Assembly: GCA_015999765.1 (NCBI GenBank)
Contig: JAECQR010000003.1
Coordinates: 124,001 to 188,000 of the forward strand
Direction: 5' to 3'
Length of the DNA: 64,000 nt
From: Flavobacteriia bacterium
GTDB taxonomy: Bacteria; Bacteroidota; Bacteroidia; Flavobacteriales; Weeksellaceae
Below the pieces are notes generated by a model. It saw only the letters and a program-made list of their open reading frames with translations, did no database searches and was not told the DNA's origin. The position numbers and the translations under genes are program-made. Positions 30,743 through 41,140 of the stretch are shown in pieces (positions within the stretch are counted from its first letter, which is position 1; every line of letters starts with the position of its first letter).

Positions 30743-31252
30743 ATGATCCATTGGCCTTATTTCCCTTACGCGTTTGCTGTTCTGTTGGCGTTACCCTTTC
30801 TGGTTTTCATCAGACAGTTCGTGTTCAGCTACATCAAGCTCAAGAATCAGGAGATCAAATTATTAACTGTAAAAGGGAATTCCGAGCAGCGCGTTCATGC
30901 CTACGAAAGGCTTACTCTGTTTCTTGAAAGAATGAAACCTGCAAATCTCGTGACCAAATTCGACCGCAGCCTTGCGCCGCACGAGTACGTTTTCCTCATC
31001 GAAAAAACCATTAACGAAGAATTCGATTACAATGCTTCGCAGCAGCTGTATCTAACAAAGAATACGTGGAAAAATGTAGTGAGCTCCAAGAACAGTGTCA
31101 TCCATTTAATTCATACGACGTACGAAAACCTTAGTGATAGTGCTACGCTCGATGAATTTAAAACTGTATTTCTCATGAATTACATGAATGAAAATGATTT
31201 CATTGCCCAGACTATTGAAGATTTAAGAAAAGAAAACCTAATTGTAAATTAA
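30743..31252 (+). CDS. Hypothetical protein with N-terminal TM helix (Flavobacteria-type)
   Basis: 169-aa ORF, N-terminal hydrophobic helix, gene-dense context. Confidence 0.75.
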   Translation: MIHWPYFPYAFAVLLALPFLVFIRQFVFSYIKLKNQEIKLLTVKGNSEQRVHAYERLTLFLERMKPANLVTKFDRSLAPHEYVFLIEKTINEEFDYNASQQLYLTKNTWKNVVSSKNSVIHLIHTTYENLSDSATLDEFKTVFLMNYMNENDFIAQTIEDLRKENLIVN

Positions 31253-31261
31253 AATAAATAA

Positions 31262-31873
31262 ATGATACCAAATTTTAAAGCGCATCCATGGCACGGGATT
31301 TCAGCAGGAGGAGATGTACCTAATGTTGTAAATGTTTTTGTAGAGATCGTTCCCAGTGATACCATTAAATATGAAATCGACAAACAGAGCGGTTATCTGA
31401 AAGTTGACCGCCCGCAGCAGTTCTCCAATATCATTCCCGCACTTTACGGATTTATTCCGCGCACTTACTGTCATGATGAAGTACTGAAACTTGCAATAGA
31501 AAGTGGTGCAGAAGATGTTCAGACAGGTGATCTTGATCCGCTGGATATCTGTGTATTGAGCTCGCATAACATCCACGCCGGCGGTATGCTGATGGAAGCT
31601 ATTCCAATTGGTGGTTTCAAAATGATTGATAAAGGTGAAGCGGATGATAAAATTGTTGCGGTAATGAAAGGCGACCACGCATTTGGGCACTTCCGCGATA
31701 TTGAAGAACTCCCCCAGGCGGAAATCAAAAGGCTGATGCACTATTTCCTTACCTATAAAAACCTTCCGGATGAACCTGCTAAATGCAGAATTCAGGAAGT
31801 ATACGGTGCAGACCATGCGAAAAAAGTGATTAAGGCATCGCAGAAAGATTATGCAAGCAAATTCGGTGGTTAA
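31262..31873 (+). CDS. ppa: Soluble inorganic pyrophosphatase (family I)
   Basis: VFVEIVPSDTIKYEIDKQSGYLKVDRP, GFIPRTYC, DLDPLDI. Confidence 0.95.
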   Translation: MIPNFKAHPWHGISAGGDVPNVVNVFVEIVPSDTIKYEIDKQSGYLKVDRPQQFSNIIPALYGFIPRTYCHDEVLKLAIESGAEDVQTGDLDPLDICVLSSHNIHAGGMLMEAIPIGGFKMIDKGEADDKIVAVMKGDHAFGHFRDIEELPQAEIKRLMHYFLTYKNLPDEPAKCRIQEVYGADHAKKVIKASQKDYASKFGG

Positions 31874-31896
31874 TCATTCCGGATTCAACGCAGTGA

Positions 31897-31930
31897 TAAA
31901 GGCAGATGTTCATACATCTGCCTTTTTATT
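31897..31930 (+). terminator. Intrinsic terminator after ppa
   Basis: aaaggcagatgt-tca-tacatctgcctttttatttt. Confidence 0.8.
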
Positions 31931-32019
31931 TTATCAAAGTTTACTGAAGAATTTAAAATAAATTGTGTATTTTCGGTTTATGTTTTTTTTAACAGGATGT
32001 TAACATTAAAAAATAATCT

Positions 32020-34758
32020 ATGAATTTATTTATTTTAGTACCAATCTTTGGTATTATTGCCTTAATCTACACTTTTATTCAGAGTTCCTGGGTGAGCAAA
32101 CAGAATGCCGGTAACGACCGCATGAAGGAGATTAGCGGGCACATTGCCGATGGTGCCATGGCTTTCCTTAAAGCAGAATACAAAATTATGATGTATTTCG
32201 TAGTGATTGTAGCTGTATTGCTCGCTTTAATGGGTGCCAGCAACGCAAATTCACACTGGAGTATTGGTCTGGCATTTGTCTTCGGCGCTATTCTTTCTGC
32301 ACTCGCTGGATTCATCGGAATGAAAATCGCCACCAAATCCAACGTAAGAACGGCAGAAGCTGCCAAAACATCACTCTCAAAAGCTCTGAAGGTTTCCTTC
32401 ACAGGAGGTTCCGTAATGGGAATGGGTGTCGCCGGATTGGCTGTATTGGGATTAGGCGCCTTATACCTAATTATTAAACAGATTTTCGCACCGGGTTCTG
32501 CGGCAAATACCCATGAAATGGAGAAAGCTATTGAGATCCTTACAGGATTCTCTCTAGGTGCAGAATCTATAGCACTTTTTGCACGTGTCGGCGGTGGAAT
32601 TTATACCAAAGCTGCCGATGTAGGTGCTGATTTAGTAGGTAAAGTGGAAGCGGGTATTCCCGAAGATGATCCAAGAAACCCTGCGACAATTGCAGATAAC
32701 GTGGGTGATAACGTGGGTGACGTTGCAGGAATGGGAGCCGATTTATTCGGATCTTATGTAGCAACAGTTTTAGCAACAATGGTATTGGGTAACGAAACAA
32801 TTTCCCCGGATCTTTTCGGCGGATTTGCTCCGATTCTTTTGCCAATGCTGATCGCCGGTACAGGAATCATCTTCTCGATGATAGGGACCCTATTTGTAAA
32901 AATCAGCGAAACTGCTGAACTTGATACTGCCCCGGTACAGAACGCTTTAAACATGGGAAACTGGGGAAGTATTGTACTTACCGCAATCTCTTCTTACTTT
33001 CTGGTAAATTATTTATTGCCTGAAACCATGACTTTAAGAGGCCACGAGTTCACCAAGATGGGTGTTTTCGGAGCTATTATTGTAGGTCTTGTGGTGGGAA
33101 CTCTGATGAGTATCATTACAGAATATTATACCGCCATGGGTAAAAGACCGGTTAAAAGCATTGTAAAGCAGTCCTCAACAGGTCACGCAACCAATATTAT
33201 AGGGGGACTTGCCGTAGGTATGGAATCTACCCTTTTACCGATTTTAGTTCTGGCTGGTGGTATTTACGGATCTTATCTTTGTGCAGGATTATACGGTGTA
33301 GCAATTGCTGCAGCCGGAATGATGGCTACTACTGCCATGCAGTTGGCGATTGACGCTTTCGGACCGATTGCCGATAACGCAGGCGGAATTGCAGAGATGA
33401 GCGAATTACCGAAAGAAGTTCGTGAAAAAACAGATATTTTAGATGCAGTAGGTAATACTACAGCAGCCACAGGTAAAGGTTTTGCAATTGCTTCAGCGGC
33501 CTTAACAGCGCTTGCGTTATTTGCAGCGTTCGTGGGAATTGCAGGAATTGACGGAATTGATATTTACAGAGCCGATGTATTGGCAGGTTTATTCGTAGGA
33601 GCGATGATTCCATTCATATTCTCTTCATTGGCAATCAAAGCTGTAGGAGAAGCTGCAATGGCGATGGTAGAGGAAGTTCGCCGGCAGTTTCGCGAAATTC
33701 CGGGAATTCTGGAAGGTAAAGCAACTCCGGAATATGAAAAGTGTGTAGCGATTTCTACGGATGCCTCAATCAGAAAGATGTTGCTTCCCGGAGCAATTGC
33801 TTTGGTGTCTCCACTTTTAGTAGGATTTATTTTTGGACCTGAGGTATTAGGAGGATTTCTTGCAGGCGCTACGGTTTCAGGAGTGTTAATGGGAATGTTT
33901 CAGAACAATGCCGGAGGTGCGTGGGATAATGCTAAAAAATCTTTTGAAAAAGGTGTGGATATCAACGGGAAAACTTTCTACAAAGGTTCCGAGCCGCACA
34001 AAGCTTCTGTAACGGGAGATACAGTAGGCGATCCTTTCAAAGATACTTCCGGTCCTTCAATGAACATTCTGATTAAGTTAATGTCCATCGTTTCATTGGT
34101 GATTGCACCTACTTTGGCCATTATGCACAAAGATAAAATTGAAAATAACAGAAGAGAAAAACTGGAATCTCTCAATAAAATGATGGGAGTTACTACTGTT
34201 GCAGCTGAGGCTCCGGGTATGGATGCCGGGACTTCTGCTACAGCGCAGACGGTACAAGGCGGTTTAAATGCTGATGGTGATTATGTATATGACACCGGAA
34301 ATGTTCAGGAAGTGAAACTAACCGATAAATCCATCTTAATGGGGCAGAACAGCCAGCTTTATGCGCTGTATAACGGAATTAAACTTAAAGATCAGGCACT
34401 TTTGGATCCGAACACCTGGTTCACCATTGAAAATCTACATTTCCAAAGCGGAAGCAGCGATTTAAAGCCAGGTTCAGAAGCTCAGTTGACAAACCTCGCG
34501 GAAATCATGAATGCTTATCCTACTTTAAGAGTAAAATTAGGAGGTTATACTGATGATACCGGAAATGCCGACAGCAATATGAAACTTTCGAATCTCCGCG
34601 CCCAAACGGCAAAACTGAAATTACTCGAAATGGGGATTTCGGGTGACAGAATCGAAGCAGAAGGTTACGGCCCGCTCTTCCCAATCTGTGAAGCCAATGA
34701 TACCGATGAATGTAAAGCACAGAACAGAAGAATAGATGTAAGAGTGCTTAGCTTCTAA
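32020..34758 (+). CDS. hppA: Membrane-integral ion-translocating pyrophosphatase with C-terminal OmpA-like domain
   Basis: [64 protein letters not shown]-term [17 protein letters not shown]...GYTDDTGN...[11 protein letters not shown]. Confidence 0.95.
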   Translation: MNLFILVPIFGIIALIYTFIQSSWVSKQNAGNDRMKEISGHIADGAMAFLKAEYKIMMYFVVIVAVLLALMGASNANSHWSIGLAFVFGAILSALAGFIGMKIATKSNVRTAEAAKTSLSKALKVSFTGGSVMGMGVAGLAVLGLGALYLIIKQIFAPGSAANTHEMEKAIEILTGFSLGAESIALFARVGGGIYTKAADVGADLVGKVEAGIPEDDPRNPATIADNVGDNVGDVAGMGADLFGSYVATVLATMVLGNETISPDLFGGFAPILLPMLIAGTGIIFSMIGTLFVKISETAELDTAPVQNALNMGNWGSIVLTAISSYFLVNYLLPETMTLRGHEFTKMGVFGAIIVGLVVGTLMSIITEYYTAMGKRPVKSIVKQSSTGHATNIIGGLAVGMESTLLPILVLAGGIYGSYLCAGLYGVAIAAAGMMATTAMQLAIDAFGPIADNAGGIAEMSELPKEVREKTDILDAVGNTTAATGKGFAIASAALTALALFAAFVGIAGIDGIDIYRADVLAGLFVGAMIPFIFSSLAIKAVGEAAMAMVEEVRRQFREIPGILEGKATPEYEKCVAISTDASIRKMLLPGAIALVSPLLVGFIFGPEVLGGFLAGATVSGVLMGMFQNNAGGAWDNAKKSFEKGVDINGKTFYKGSEPHKASVTGDTVGDPFKDTSGPSMNILIKLMSIVSLVIAPTLAIMHKDKIENNRREKLESLNKMMGVTTVAAEAPGMDAGTSATAQTVQGGLNADGDYVYDTGNVQEVKLTDKSILMGQNSQLYALYNGIKLKDQALLDPNTWFTIENLHFQSGSSDLKPGSEAQLTNLAEIMNAYPTLRVKLGGYTDDTGNADSNMKLSNLRAQTAKLKLLEMGISGDRIEAEGYGPLFPICEANDTDECKAQNRRIDVRVLSF

Positions 34759-34771
34759 AAAAATACTAAAA

Positions 34772-34806
34772 TAATAAATCCCGACTGAAAAGCCGGGATT
34801 TATTGT
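34772..34806. terminator. Intrinsic terminator
   Basis: aataaatcccg-actgaaaag-ccgggatttatt. Confidence 0.75.
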
Positions 34807-34836
34807 TTAATACTGTTCGTAAAAGAATTTAATAAG

Positions 34837-35739
34837 TTACCACCGTTTTCTTCTTACATAAATAAAAGTCAGAAGAGCAATAAAAGCCATTAATCCTAAC
34901 GTGAAAAAATAGCCGGAAGGTTGTCTGAGCTCAGGCATATTCTCGAAATTCATTCCATAAATTCCGGCAATAAAAGTGATCGGAAAGAAATACATCGAAT
35001 AGATCGCCAGAACTTTCATTACCTGATTTGCTTTCTGGTCGCTCATGGCAAGAAACATCGAAATCAGGTTGGTTACCTGTGCATTCAGGTGTTCAAAATC
35101 GGCGATAACATCTTTATGTTTGTCCTTCAGATCGGTCACTTCGGCATCATTAAGTTGCAAGGTCTTAAATTTATCAATCCAGTCTGCAGACATATTCAGG
35201 ATTCGCGCATTGAGGCCCGATTTTCTTTTTAATTTGTAAAGTCGGCGTATTTGGTTGGAGTTGTTGGTGTTTTTCAGGAAAATTTCGTTCTCAACATTAT
35301 CCATCGTTTCCATAAGGTTCTGCGATTCATCATCAAAGGATTTCATCACTTTCAAAGCAAGTTTCAGCGCAATAGCATCGGTGGTTATTTCTTTATTTTC
35401 AGGGAGAAGAACCTCTTTCTTAAATTCATAGATACTCCTGTTCTTCATACGGTGAACCGTGATTATGACATTCTGAAACAGAAAGATGCCGAGTTTGGTT
35501 GAAATGTCACTTATCGTGTTCAGACTCGTGCGCTCCAGTTCCGTATTTTCGCGCATCAGGAAGAATTTCACAGCATTGTCCTGCTCAAATTTCGGCAGGT
35601 GATTCGGATCAATTGTGTCTTCTAACAGCAGGGTATTGATTTCGTATCTTTCGTGGAGAAAATCGAGATCTTCCTGAGTCGGAGCCTCTACATCAATCCA
35701 CTCGCAATGCTCGTTCCTGTAAATAATTTCAATTGGCAT
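34837..35739 (-). CDS. corA: CorA-family divalent metal (Mg2+/Co2+) transporter
   Basis: C-terminal YGMNFENMPEL (GMN motif) and two TM helices. Confidence 0.93.
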   Translation of the reverse strand: MPIEIIYRNEHCEWIDVEAPTQEDLDFLHERYEINTLLLEDTIDPNHLPKFEQDNAVKFFLMRENTELERTSLNTISDISTKLGIFLFQNVIITVHRMKNRSIYEFKKEVLLPENKEITTDAIALKLALKVMKSFDDESQNLMETMDNVENEIFLKNTNNSNQIRRLYKLKRKSGLNARILNMSADWIDKFKTLQLNDAEVTDLKDKHKDVIADFEHLNAQVTNLISMFLAMSDQKANQVMKVLAIYSMYFFPITFIAGIYGMNFENMPELRQPSGYFFTLGLMAFIALLTFIYVRRKRW

Positions 35740-35802
35740 TCAACAAATTTAATGATATTTTTCAGTTGCTATTAAAGATTTCAGATTCTTTAAATTAAAA
35801 TT

Positions 35803-35810
35803 TATCTTTG
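35803..35810 (+). promoter_or_regulatory. Bacteroidetes-type -7 box upstream of fabH
   Basis: TATCTTTG 18 nt upstream of the ATG. Confidence 0.4.
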
Positions 35811-35827
35811 TAGAAATTTAAATCTCC

Positions 35828-36850
35828 ATGACAAAAAGTATAATTAAAGGAATCGGGCATTATGTTCCGGAAAATGTGGTGACCAACGATGATCTTTCGA
35901 AACTGATGACCACCAGTGACGAATGGATTACCGAAAGAACAGGCATAAAAGAACGCCACCACCGCAAAAACAGAAATGATGCTGATGAAACTACAGCATT
36001 TTTAGCATTTAAAGCTTCTGAAAAAGCGCTGAAAATGGCTGGTTTAACAGCAAAAGATATCGACTATATCGTTTTTGCAACGCTCTCACCGGATTATTAT
36101 TTTCCCGGTTGTGGAGTTTTACTTCAGGAAATGCTTGGTTGCAATACCATTGGAGCCTTGGATGTAAGAAACCAGTGTTCAGGTTTTGTATATGCCATGA
36201 GTGTTGCAAATGCCTTTATCAAATCAAAAACCTATAAAAATATTCTTGTTGTTGGTGCAGAAGTTCATTCATTCGGACTCGATTTTTCTGATGCCGGAAG
36301 AGGTGTTTCCGTAATTTTCGGTGATGGTGCTGGCGCAGTGATTCTATCTGCAACCGAAGAAGACAGTGCCGGTGACATTTTAAGTACAAATATGCATTCC
36401 GAAGGTAAATATGCAGATGAGCTTTGTACGAAATTTCCGGGATCCAAATACGGCTGGAGCGACAGGATGCGTCTGGAACCCGAAAATGTTACCGATGCTG
36501 AAATTTACCCGGTAATGAACGGAAACTTCGTATTTAAACACGCCGTTACCAGATTCCCGGAAACCATGAAGGAAGCACTTGAATCTGCCGGAAAAAGCAT
36601 CGATGATTTAGATATGTTTATTCCGCACCAGGCCAATCTTAGGATTGCTCAGTTTGTGCAGCAGAAAATGGGTATTCCGGAAGATAAAGTTTTCAATAAT
36701 ATTCAGAAATATGGCAATACTACTGCAGCATCTATCCCCATCGCGCTTAGCGAGGCGATAGAGCAGGGAAAAATCAAAAGGGGAGACCTTGTACTGCTTT
36801 CCGCTTTCGGAAGCGGTTTTACCTGGGGTTCTGTACTCTTTAACTATTAA
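35828..36850 (+). CDS. fabH: Beta-ketoacyl-ACP synthase III
   Basis: DVRNQCSGFVYAM catalytic Cys, FIPHQANLRI, GNTTAASIP. Confidence 0.95.
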   Translation: MTKSIIKGIGHYVPENVVTNDDLSKLMTTSDEWITERTGIKERHHRKNRNDADETTAFLAFKASEKALKMAGLTAKDIDYIVFATLSPDYYFPGCGVLLQEMLGCNTIGALDVRNQCSGFVYAMSVANAFIKSKTYKNILVVGAEVHSFGLDFSDAGRGVSVIFGDGAGAVILSATEEDSAGDILSTNMHSEGKYADELCTKFPGSKYGWSDRMRLEPENVTDAEIYPVMNGNFVFKHAVTRFPETMKEALESAGKSIDDLDMFIPHQANLRIAQFVQQKMGIPEDKVFNNIQKYGNTTAASIPIALSEAIEQGKIKRGDLVLLSAFGSGFTWGSVLFNY

Positions 36851-36855
36851 AAAGA

Positions 36856-36882
36856 AAATGCGTCCAACGACGCATTTTTTTT
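36856..36882. terminator. Intrinsic terminator
   Basis: aaaatgcgtc-caac-gacgcatttttttt. Confidence 0.8.
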
Positions 36883-37063
36883 AATCTACTCTCAGCGAGT
36901 CTTCTTTCTGTGACTCGTTTTCAAATGCCGCGGAATCTACCCCGGCATTTCTTCTTTCATCTGCACTGTGTTCTTCTTTGTATTCTTCGCGTTTTTCCTC
37001 TTTCTGAGCACAACTTATAAATGATAAGGTTCCTAAAAGGGCAAGAGCCAATAATTTTTTCAT
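36881..37063 (-). CDS. Small charged lipoprotein, hypothetical
   Basis: MKKLLALALLGTLSFISC lipobox plus highly charged tail. Start reassigned. Confidence 0.7.
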   Translation of the reverse strand: MKKLLALALLGTLSFISCAQKEEKREEYKEEHSADERRNAGVDSAAFENESQKEDSLRVD

Positions 37064-37299
37064 AGTGATAATCTTTAATGTTGGGATGGAGCGGTGCAAA
37101 AATGATGCAATTCTTTATTCTTACATTTTAAATGAATATGCCTGCAACAAAAATTTGATTATTTCATCGTCATGAGTTTTATGCGGATATGAAATTTGTC
37201 AATGTTGATAATTGTCACTTTTATATTTAGTTATAAAGTTGTGGTTCTGCGTAAATTTACTTGTGTTTTTAAAAGGAAGTAACTAAAAATCAACATAAA

Positions 37300-40116
37300 A
37301 TGACTACTAAAGCCAAAGCAGAACACCAGGTGTATTCCGTAGACGGAGCAAAAGCAAACGCAAACGGATCCAGTAAAAACCCTCTTGCAGAAAAGTACGT
37401 TTATTCGTTCGGAGGAGGAAAGGCAGACGGAAATGAATCGATGAAGAACCTTCTCGGCGGTAAGGGCGCTAACCTTGCTGAAATGGCCGGCCACCCCGAC
37501 CTCAAACTTCCTGTTCCGCCTGGATTTACGGTAACTACAGAAGTATGTACGTATTTCTATGATAATAATAGAACGTATCCCGCTCATCTGGAAAAACAGA
37601 TCAAAGATGCTCTGGCAGAAGTAGAAACATTAATGGGTAAGAAATTCGGTGATGTAAAAGATCCGCTGTTGATGTCTGTACGTTCGGGCGCCAGAAGATC
37701 AATGCCCGGAATGATGGACACTGTGCTTAATATCGGACTTAATGATGAGACCGTAAAAGGTTTGATTCAGGTAACTGGCGACGAGAGATTCGCTTATGAT
37801 GCCTACAGAAGACTCGTAATGATGTATGCCGATGTGGTGATTGAAAAAGCAGGCGGGATGGAACCTGCCAAAGGAAAAGGCATCCGTAAAATTATGGATG
37901 AAAGATTAGGTGAACTTAAAAAAGAAAGAGGCGTAGAACTCGACACCGAAATTTCTGCAGAAGACCTGAAAAAACTGGTTAAGGAATTTAAAGCTTTAAC
38001 TAAAAAACACTTAAAAGTTGAATTCCCTGAAGATCCATGGGATCAGCTTATGGGTGGCGTAGGTGCAGTATTCGCGTCGTGGAACGGTAAACGTGCCATT
38101 GAATACCGCAAAATCGAGAGAATTCCTGATGCGTGGGGAACTGCAGTGAATGTGCAGGCAATGGTTTTCGGAAATATGGGCGACAGCAGCTGTACAGGTG
38201 TGGCATTTACCAGAAATCCGGGCAACGGAGACAACCATTTCTACGGAGAATATTTAGTGAATGCCCAGGGTGAAGACGTGGTAGCGGGAATCCGTACTCC
38301 GGCGCCGATTAACGATTCCTCCAAAAACGATCATTCCAAAGACCTTACAAGTTTAGAAAAATTAATGCCTAAGCAGTATAAAGAGCTGAATGCAATCCAG
38401 AAACGTCTGGAAAAACATTACAAAGACATGCAGGATATAGAATTTACCATTGAGAAAGGTACATTGTATATGCTTCAGTGCCGCGTCGGAAAACGTAATG
38501 GTGTAGCTGCAGTAAAAATGGCGGCTGATATGTACAAAGAAAAACTCATCGATGCAGATACAGCAGTAATGCGCGTAGGTCCGAATCAGTTGATTGAACT
38601 TCTTTTACCGATGATTGATCCCGAAGAAGAAAAGAAAAACAAGCCGATTGCAAAAGGACTTCCAGCCGGCCCGGGTGGTGCCACAGGACGCGTAATCTTC
38701 TCTTCTGAAGAAGCAGTGGAATGGGGACTGAAAGGTGAAAAAGTAATTCTCGTACGTGAAGAAACTTCTCCTGAGGATGTTGACGGGATGCACAAATCCC
38801 AGGCAATTCTTACTACAAAAGGAGGAATGACTTCCCACGCTGCTTTGGTGGCCAGAGGTTGGGGTAAATGCTGTATCGTAGGCTGTAATGATATCCAAAT
38901 CTTCGAAAAGGAAAAATATTTCCTCACTCACGATGGTAAGAAAATTCATGAAGGTGAATGGCTTACTTTAAACGGAACTACCGGTTTGGCTTATGAAGGA
39001 GTACTCGAACTTTCAAATACCGATTTAAACCAGAATGCATCTTACAAAGTGCTGATGACTTTGGTAGACAAAGCCAAGAAGTTAGGCGTAAGAACCAATG
39101 CTGATACCCCGAAGGATGCACAGCAGGCCGCGTATTTTGGTGCCGAGGGAATCGGATTATTCCGTACCGAACACATGTTTTATGGTGAAGGAAGCGAAAA
39201 ACCGCTGTTCCTCCTCAGAAAAATGATTATGAGCACCACAGTGAAGGAAAGAAAATCTGCTTTGAATGAACTCTTTAAATATGTAAAAAAAGACATCAAA
39301 GCCACTTTGGAAGTAATGAACGGAAATCCGGTGACCATCCGTCTGCTCGATCCACCATTACACGAATTTGTTCCTCACGACAAAGAAAAATTGCAGGAAC
39401 TGAGCAAAGAACTGGGCGTAAGAATGAGCGTTCTGAACCGAAGAATTCTCGCTCTTCACGAAAATAACCCAATGCTGGGCCACCGCGGTGTACGTCTGGG
39501 AGTTTCCTATCCTGAAATTACAGAAATGCAGGTCCGTGCAATCCTGGAATCCGCGGCCGAACTTCAGAAAGAAGGTAAACCAGCCTTCCCGGAAATCATG
39601 ATTCCGGTAGTAATGGGACGTCACGAATTGCGTCACCAGAAAGAAATCGTAGATAGAGTATATGATGAAGTTAAAGAAGATCTGAACGTGAAAGAAATCT
39701 CTTTCCTTTACGGAACAATGATAGAAACTCCGCGTGCCGCATTGAAAGGGGATTCTCTTGCAACAGTGGCAGATTTCTTCAGCTTCGGAACCAATGACCT
39801 CACCCAAATGTCTTTCGGATTCTCCAGAGATGATATCGGTGGATTCTTACCTAAATATCTTGATTTGAAACTGCTTCCTGAAGATCCATTCGTTTCCATT
39901 GACCAGAGCGGTGTTGGGGAACTTATTAAAATTGGGGTAGAAAAAGGAAGATCCGAAAAACCTAAACTGAAAGTCGGAATTTGCGGTGAACACGGCGGTG
40001 ACCCGGAATCCGTTAAATTCTGCCACCGTCTAGGTCTGGATTATGTGAGCTGTTCACCGTTCCGCGTACCGATTGCGAGATTGGCCGCCGCGCAGGCAGC
40101 AATTGAAGAGAAATAA
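37300..40116 (+). CDS. ppdK: Pyruvate, phosphate dikinase
   Basis: YVYSFGGGKADGN, TTKGGMTSHAALVARGWGKCCIVG phospho-His site, GICGEHGGDPESVKFCHRLGLDYVSCSPFRVPIARLAAAQA. Confidence 0.96.
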   Translation: MTTKAKAEHQVYSVDGAKANANGSSKNPLAEKYVYSFGGGKADGNESMKNLLGGKGANLAEMAGHPDLKLPVPPGFTVTTEVCTYFYDNNRTYPAHLEKQIKDALAEVETLMGKKFGDVKDPLLMSVRSGARRSMPGMMDTVLNIGLNDETVKGLIQVTGDERFAYDAYRRLVMMYADVVIEKAGGMEPAKGKGIRKIMDERLGELKKERGVELDTEISAEDLKKLVKEFKALTKKHLKVEFPEDPWDQLMGGVGAVFASWNGKRAIEYRKIERIPDAWGTAVNVQAMVFGNMGDSSCTGVAFTRNPGNGDNHFYGEYLVNAQGEDVVAGIRTPAPINDSSKNDHSKDLTSLEKLMPKQYKELNAIQKRLEKHYKDMQDIEFTIEKGTLYMLQCRVGKRNGVAAVKMAADMYKEKLIDADTAVMRVGPNQLIELLLPMIDPEEEKKNKPIAKGLPAGPGGATGRVIFSSEEAVEWGLKGEKVILVREETSPEDVDGMHKSQAILTTKGGMTSHAALVARGWGKCCIVGCNDIQIFEKEKYFLTHDGKKIHEGEWLTLNGTTGLAYEGVLELSNTDLNQNASYKVLMTLVDKAKKLGVRTNADTPKDAQQAAYFGAEGIGLFRTEHMFYGEGSEKPLFLLRKMIMSTTVKERKSALNELFKYVKKDIKATLEVMNGNPVTIRLLDPPLHEFVPHDKEKLQELSKELGVRMSVLNRRILALHENNPMLGHRGVRLGVSYPEITEMQVRAILESAAELQKEGKPAFPEIMIPVVMGRHELRHQKEIVDRVYDEVKEDLNVKEISFLYGTMIETPRAALKGDSLATVADFFSFGTNDLTQMSFGFSRDDIGGFLPKYLDLKLLPEDPFVSIDQSGVGELIKIGVEKGRSEKPKLKVGICGEHGGDPESVKFCHRLGLDYVSCSPFRVPIARLAAAQAAIEEK

Positions 40117-40146
40117 GCTTTGCATTGAGTATTTTATTTGAAGAGA

Positions 40147-40178
40147 AACGGTCCCGAATTTTGGGACCGTTTTTATAT
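40147..40178. terminator. Bidirectional intrinsic terminator
   Basis: aacggtccc-gaatttt-gggaccgttttt. Confidence 0.85.
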
Positions 40179-41020
40179 TAATCAAAGATTTCAAATTCTT
40201 CTCCGTCGTAACTTGCAAAAACCATGGTAGGATAAGAATCCTGATGAAATATATTTCCATGATGATCGATGGCGATTGCTCCCGCGAATCCGTCTATTTC
40301 TCTTAATTCTGTAAAAGTCTTGGTGAAAGCTTCTTTCAGCTTCATTCCGTCAGTAACTCGGGTTACGATTTTCGCGGCAGTGGCATTGCTTACAATGTCT
40401 TCACCAACTCCTGTACAGCTTACCGCGCAATATTCATTAGCAAAATTTCCGGCAACAGTGGCTGAGTCTGATATGCGGCCCACGATTTCAAAACCTTTGC
40501 CTCCGGTGGATGTTGCTGCTGCCAGTTTTCCGTTTTGGTCCAGGGCTACACAACCTACCGTGCCTTTCCCGCCGTTCTTCAGTTTCTCCTCGTATTCCTT
40601 TCTGCGCTGTGGAATTTCAGTAGAGTAGTCCTCAAAACCATTTTCAGTGGCGTAAGTTTTAGCTCCGTTGCTGCCCAAAACGCGATCATCTTCTTTCATA
40701 AGAAACTGGGCGATCTGAATGGGGTTTTTTACATTTTCAATATTAATGACACCGGAAAACTTCTGATTTTCGCCGTTCATCAGCGAAGCGCTCATTCTGA
40801 TCTTCCCGTCGCTCTGGATCTGGGAACCGGTTCCGGCGTTAAAAAGAGCATCATCTTCCAGCAGCGAAACCGCATATACAACCGTTTCTTCTGCAGTATG
40901 TTCTTTTAAATAGTCAAAAGCCTGTGCTGTGATTGCTTTCAGTGAATTCTGTTTTGCCAGTTTCACTTCATGGCTTTGATCGCTTTCGGAGAAAAATCCG
41001 CCGTGGATAATGATTTTCAT
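40178..41020 (-). CDS. Isoaspartyl peptidase / plant-type L-asparaginase (Ntn hydrolase)
   Basis: MKIIIHGGFF, GTVGCVALDQNGKLAAATSTGG (Thr nucleophile), ISCTGVGEDIV-like segment. Confidence 0.92.
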   Translation of the reverse strand: MKIIIHGGFFSESDQSHEVKLAKQNSLKAITAQAFDYLKEHTAEETVVYAVSLLEDDALFNAGTGSQIQSDGKIRMSASLMNGENQKFSGVINIENVKNPIQIAQFLMKEDDRVLGSNGAKTYATENGFEDYSTEIPQRRKEYEEKLKNGGKGTVGCVALDQNGKLAAATSTGGKGFEIVGRISDSATVAGNFANEYCAVSCTGVGEDIVSNATAAKIVTRVTDGMKLKEAFTKTFTELREIDGFAGAIAIDHHGNIFHQDSYPTMVFASYDGEEFEIFD

Positions 41021-41140
41021 TTGTTCTGAATATGATGTTTAATGGTGTTGCAAAAGCTGTTTCGTATAAAATTTACAGCGTATTTGGGTATCAGTGTGAA
41101 AAAGGATAGCGGAAGGGATGTATTTAATAATATAAAACCA

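Noticed and set aside
30724-30927. 67-aa ORF overlapping 30743-31252
   Set aside because: Out-of-frame shadow of the longer, better supported ORF.
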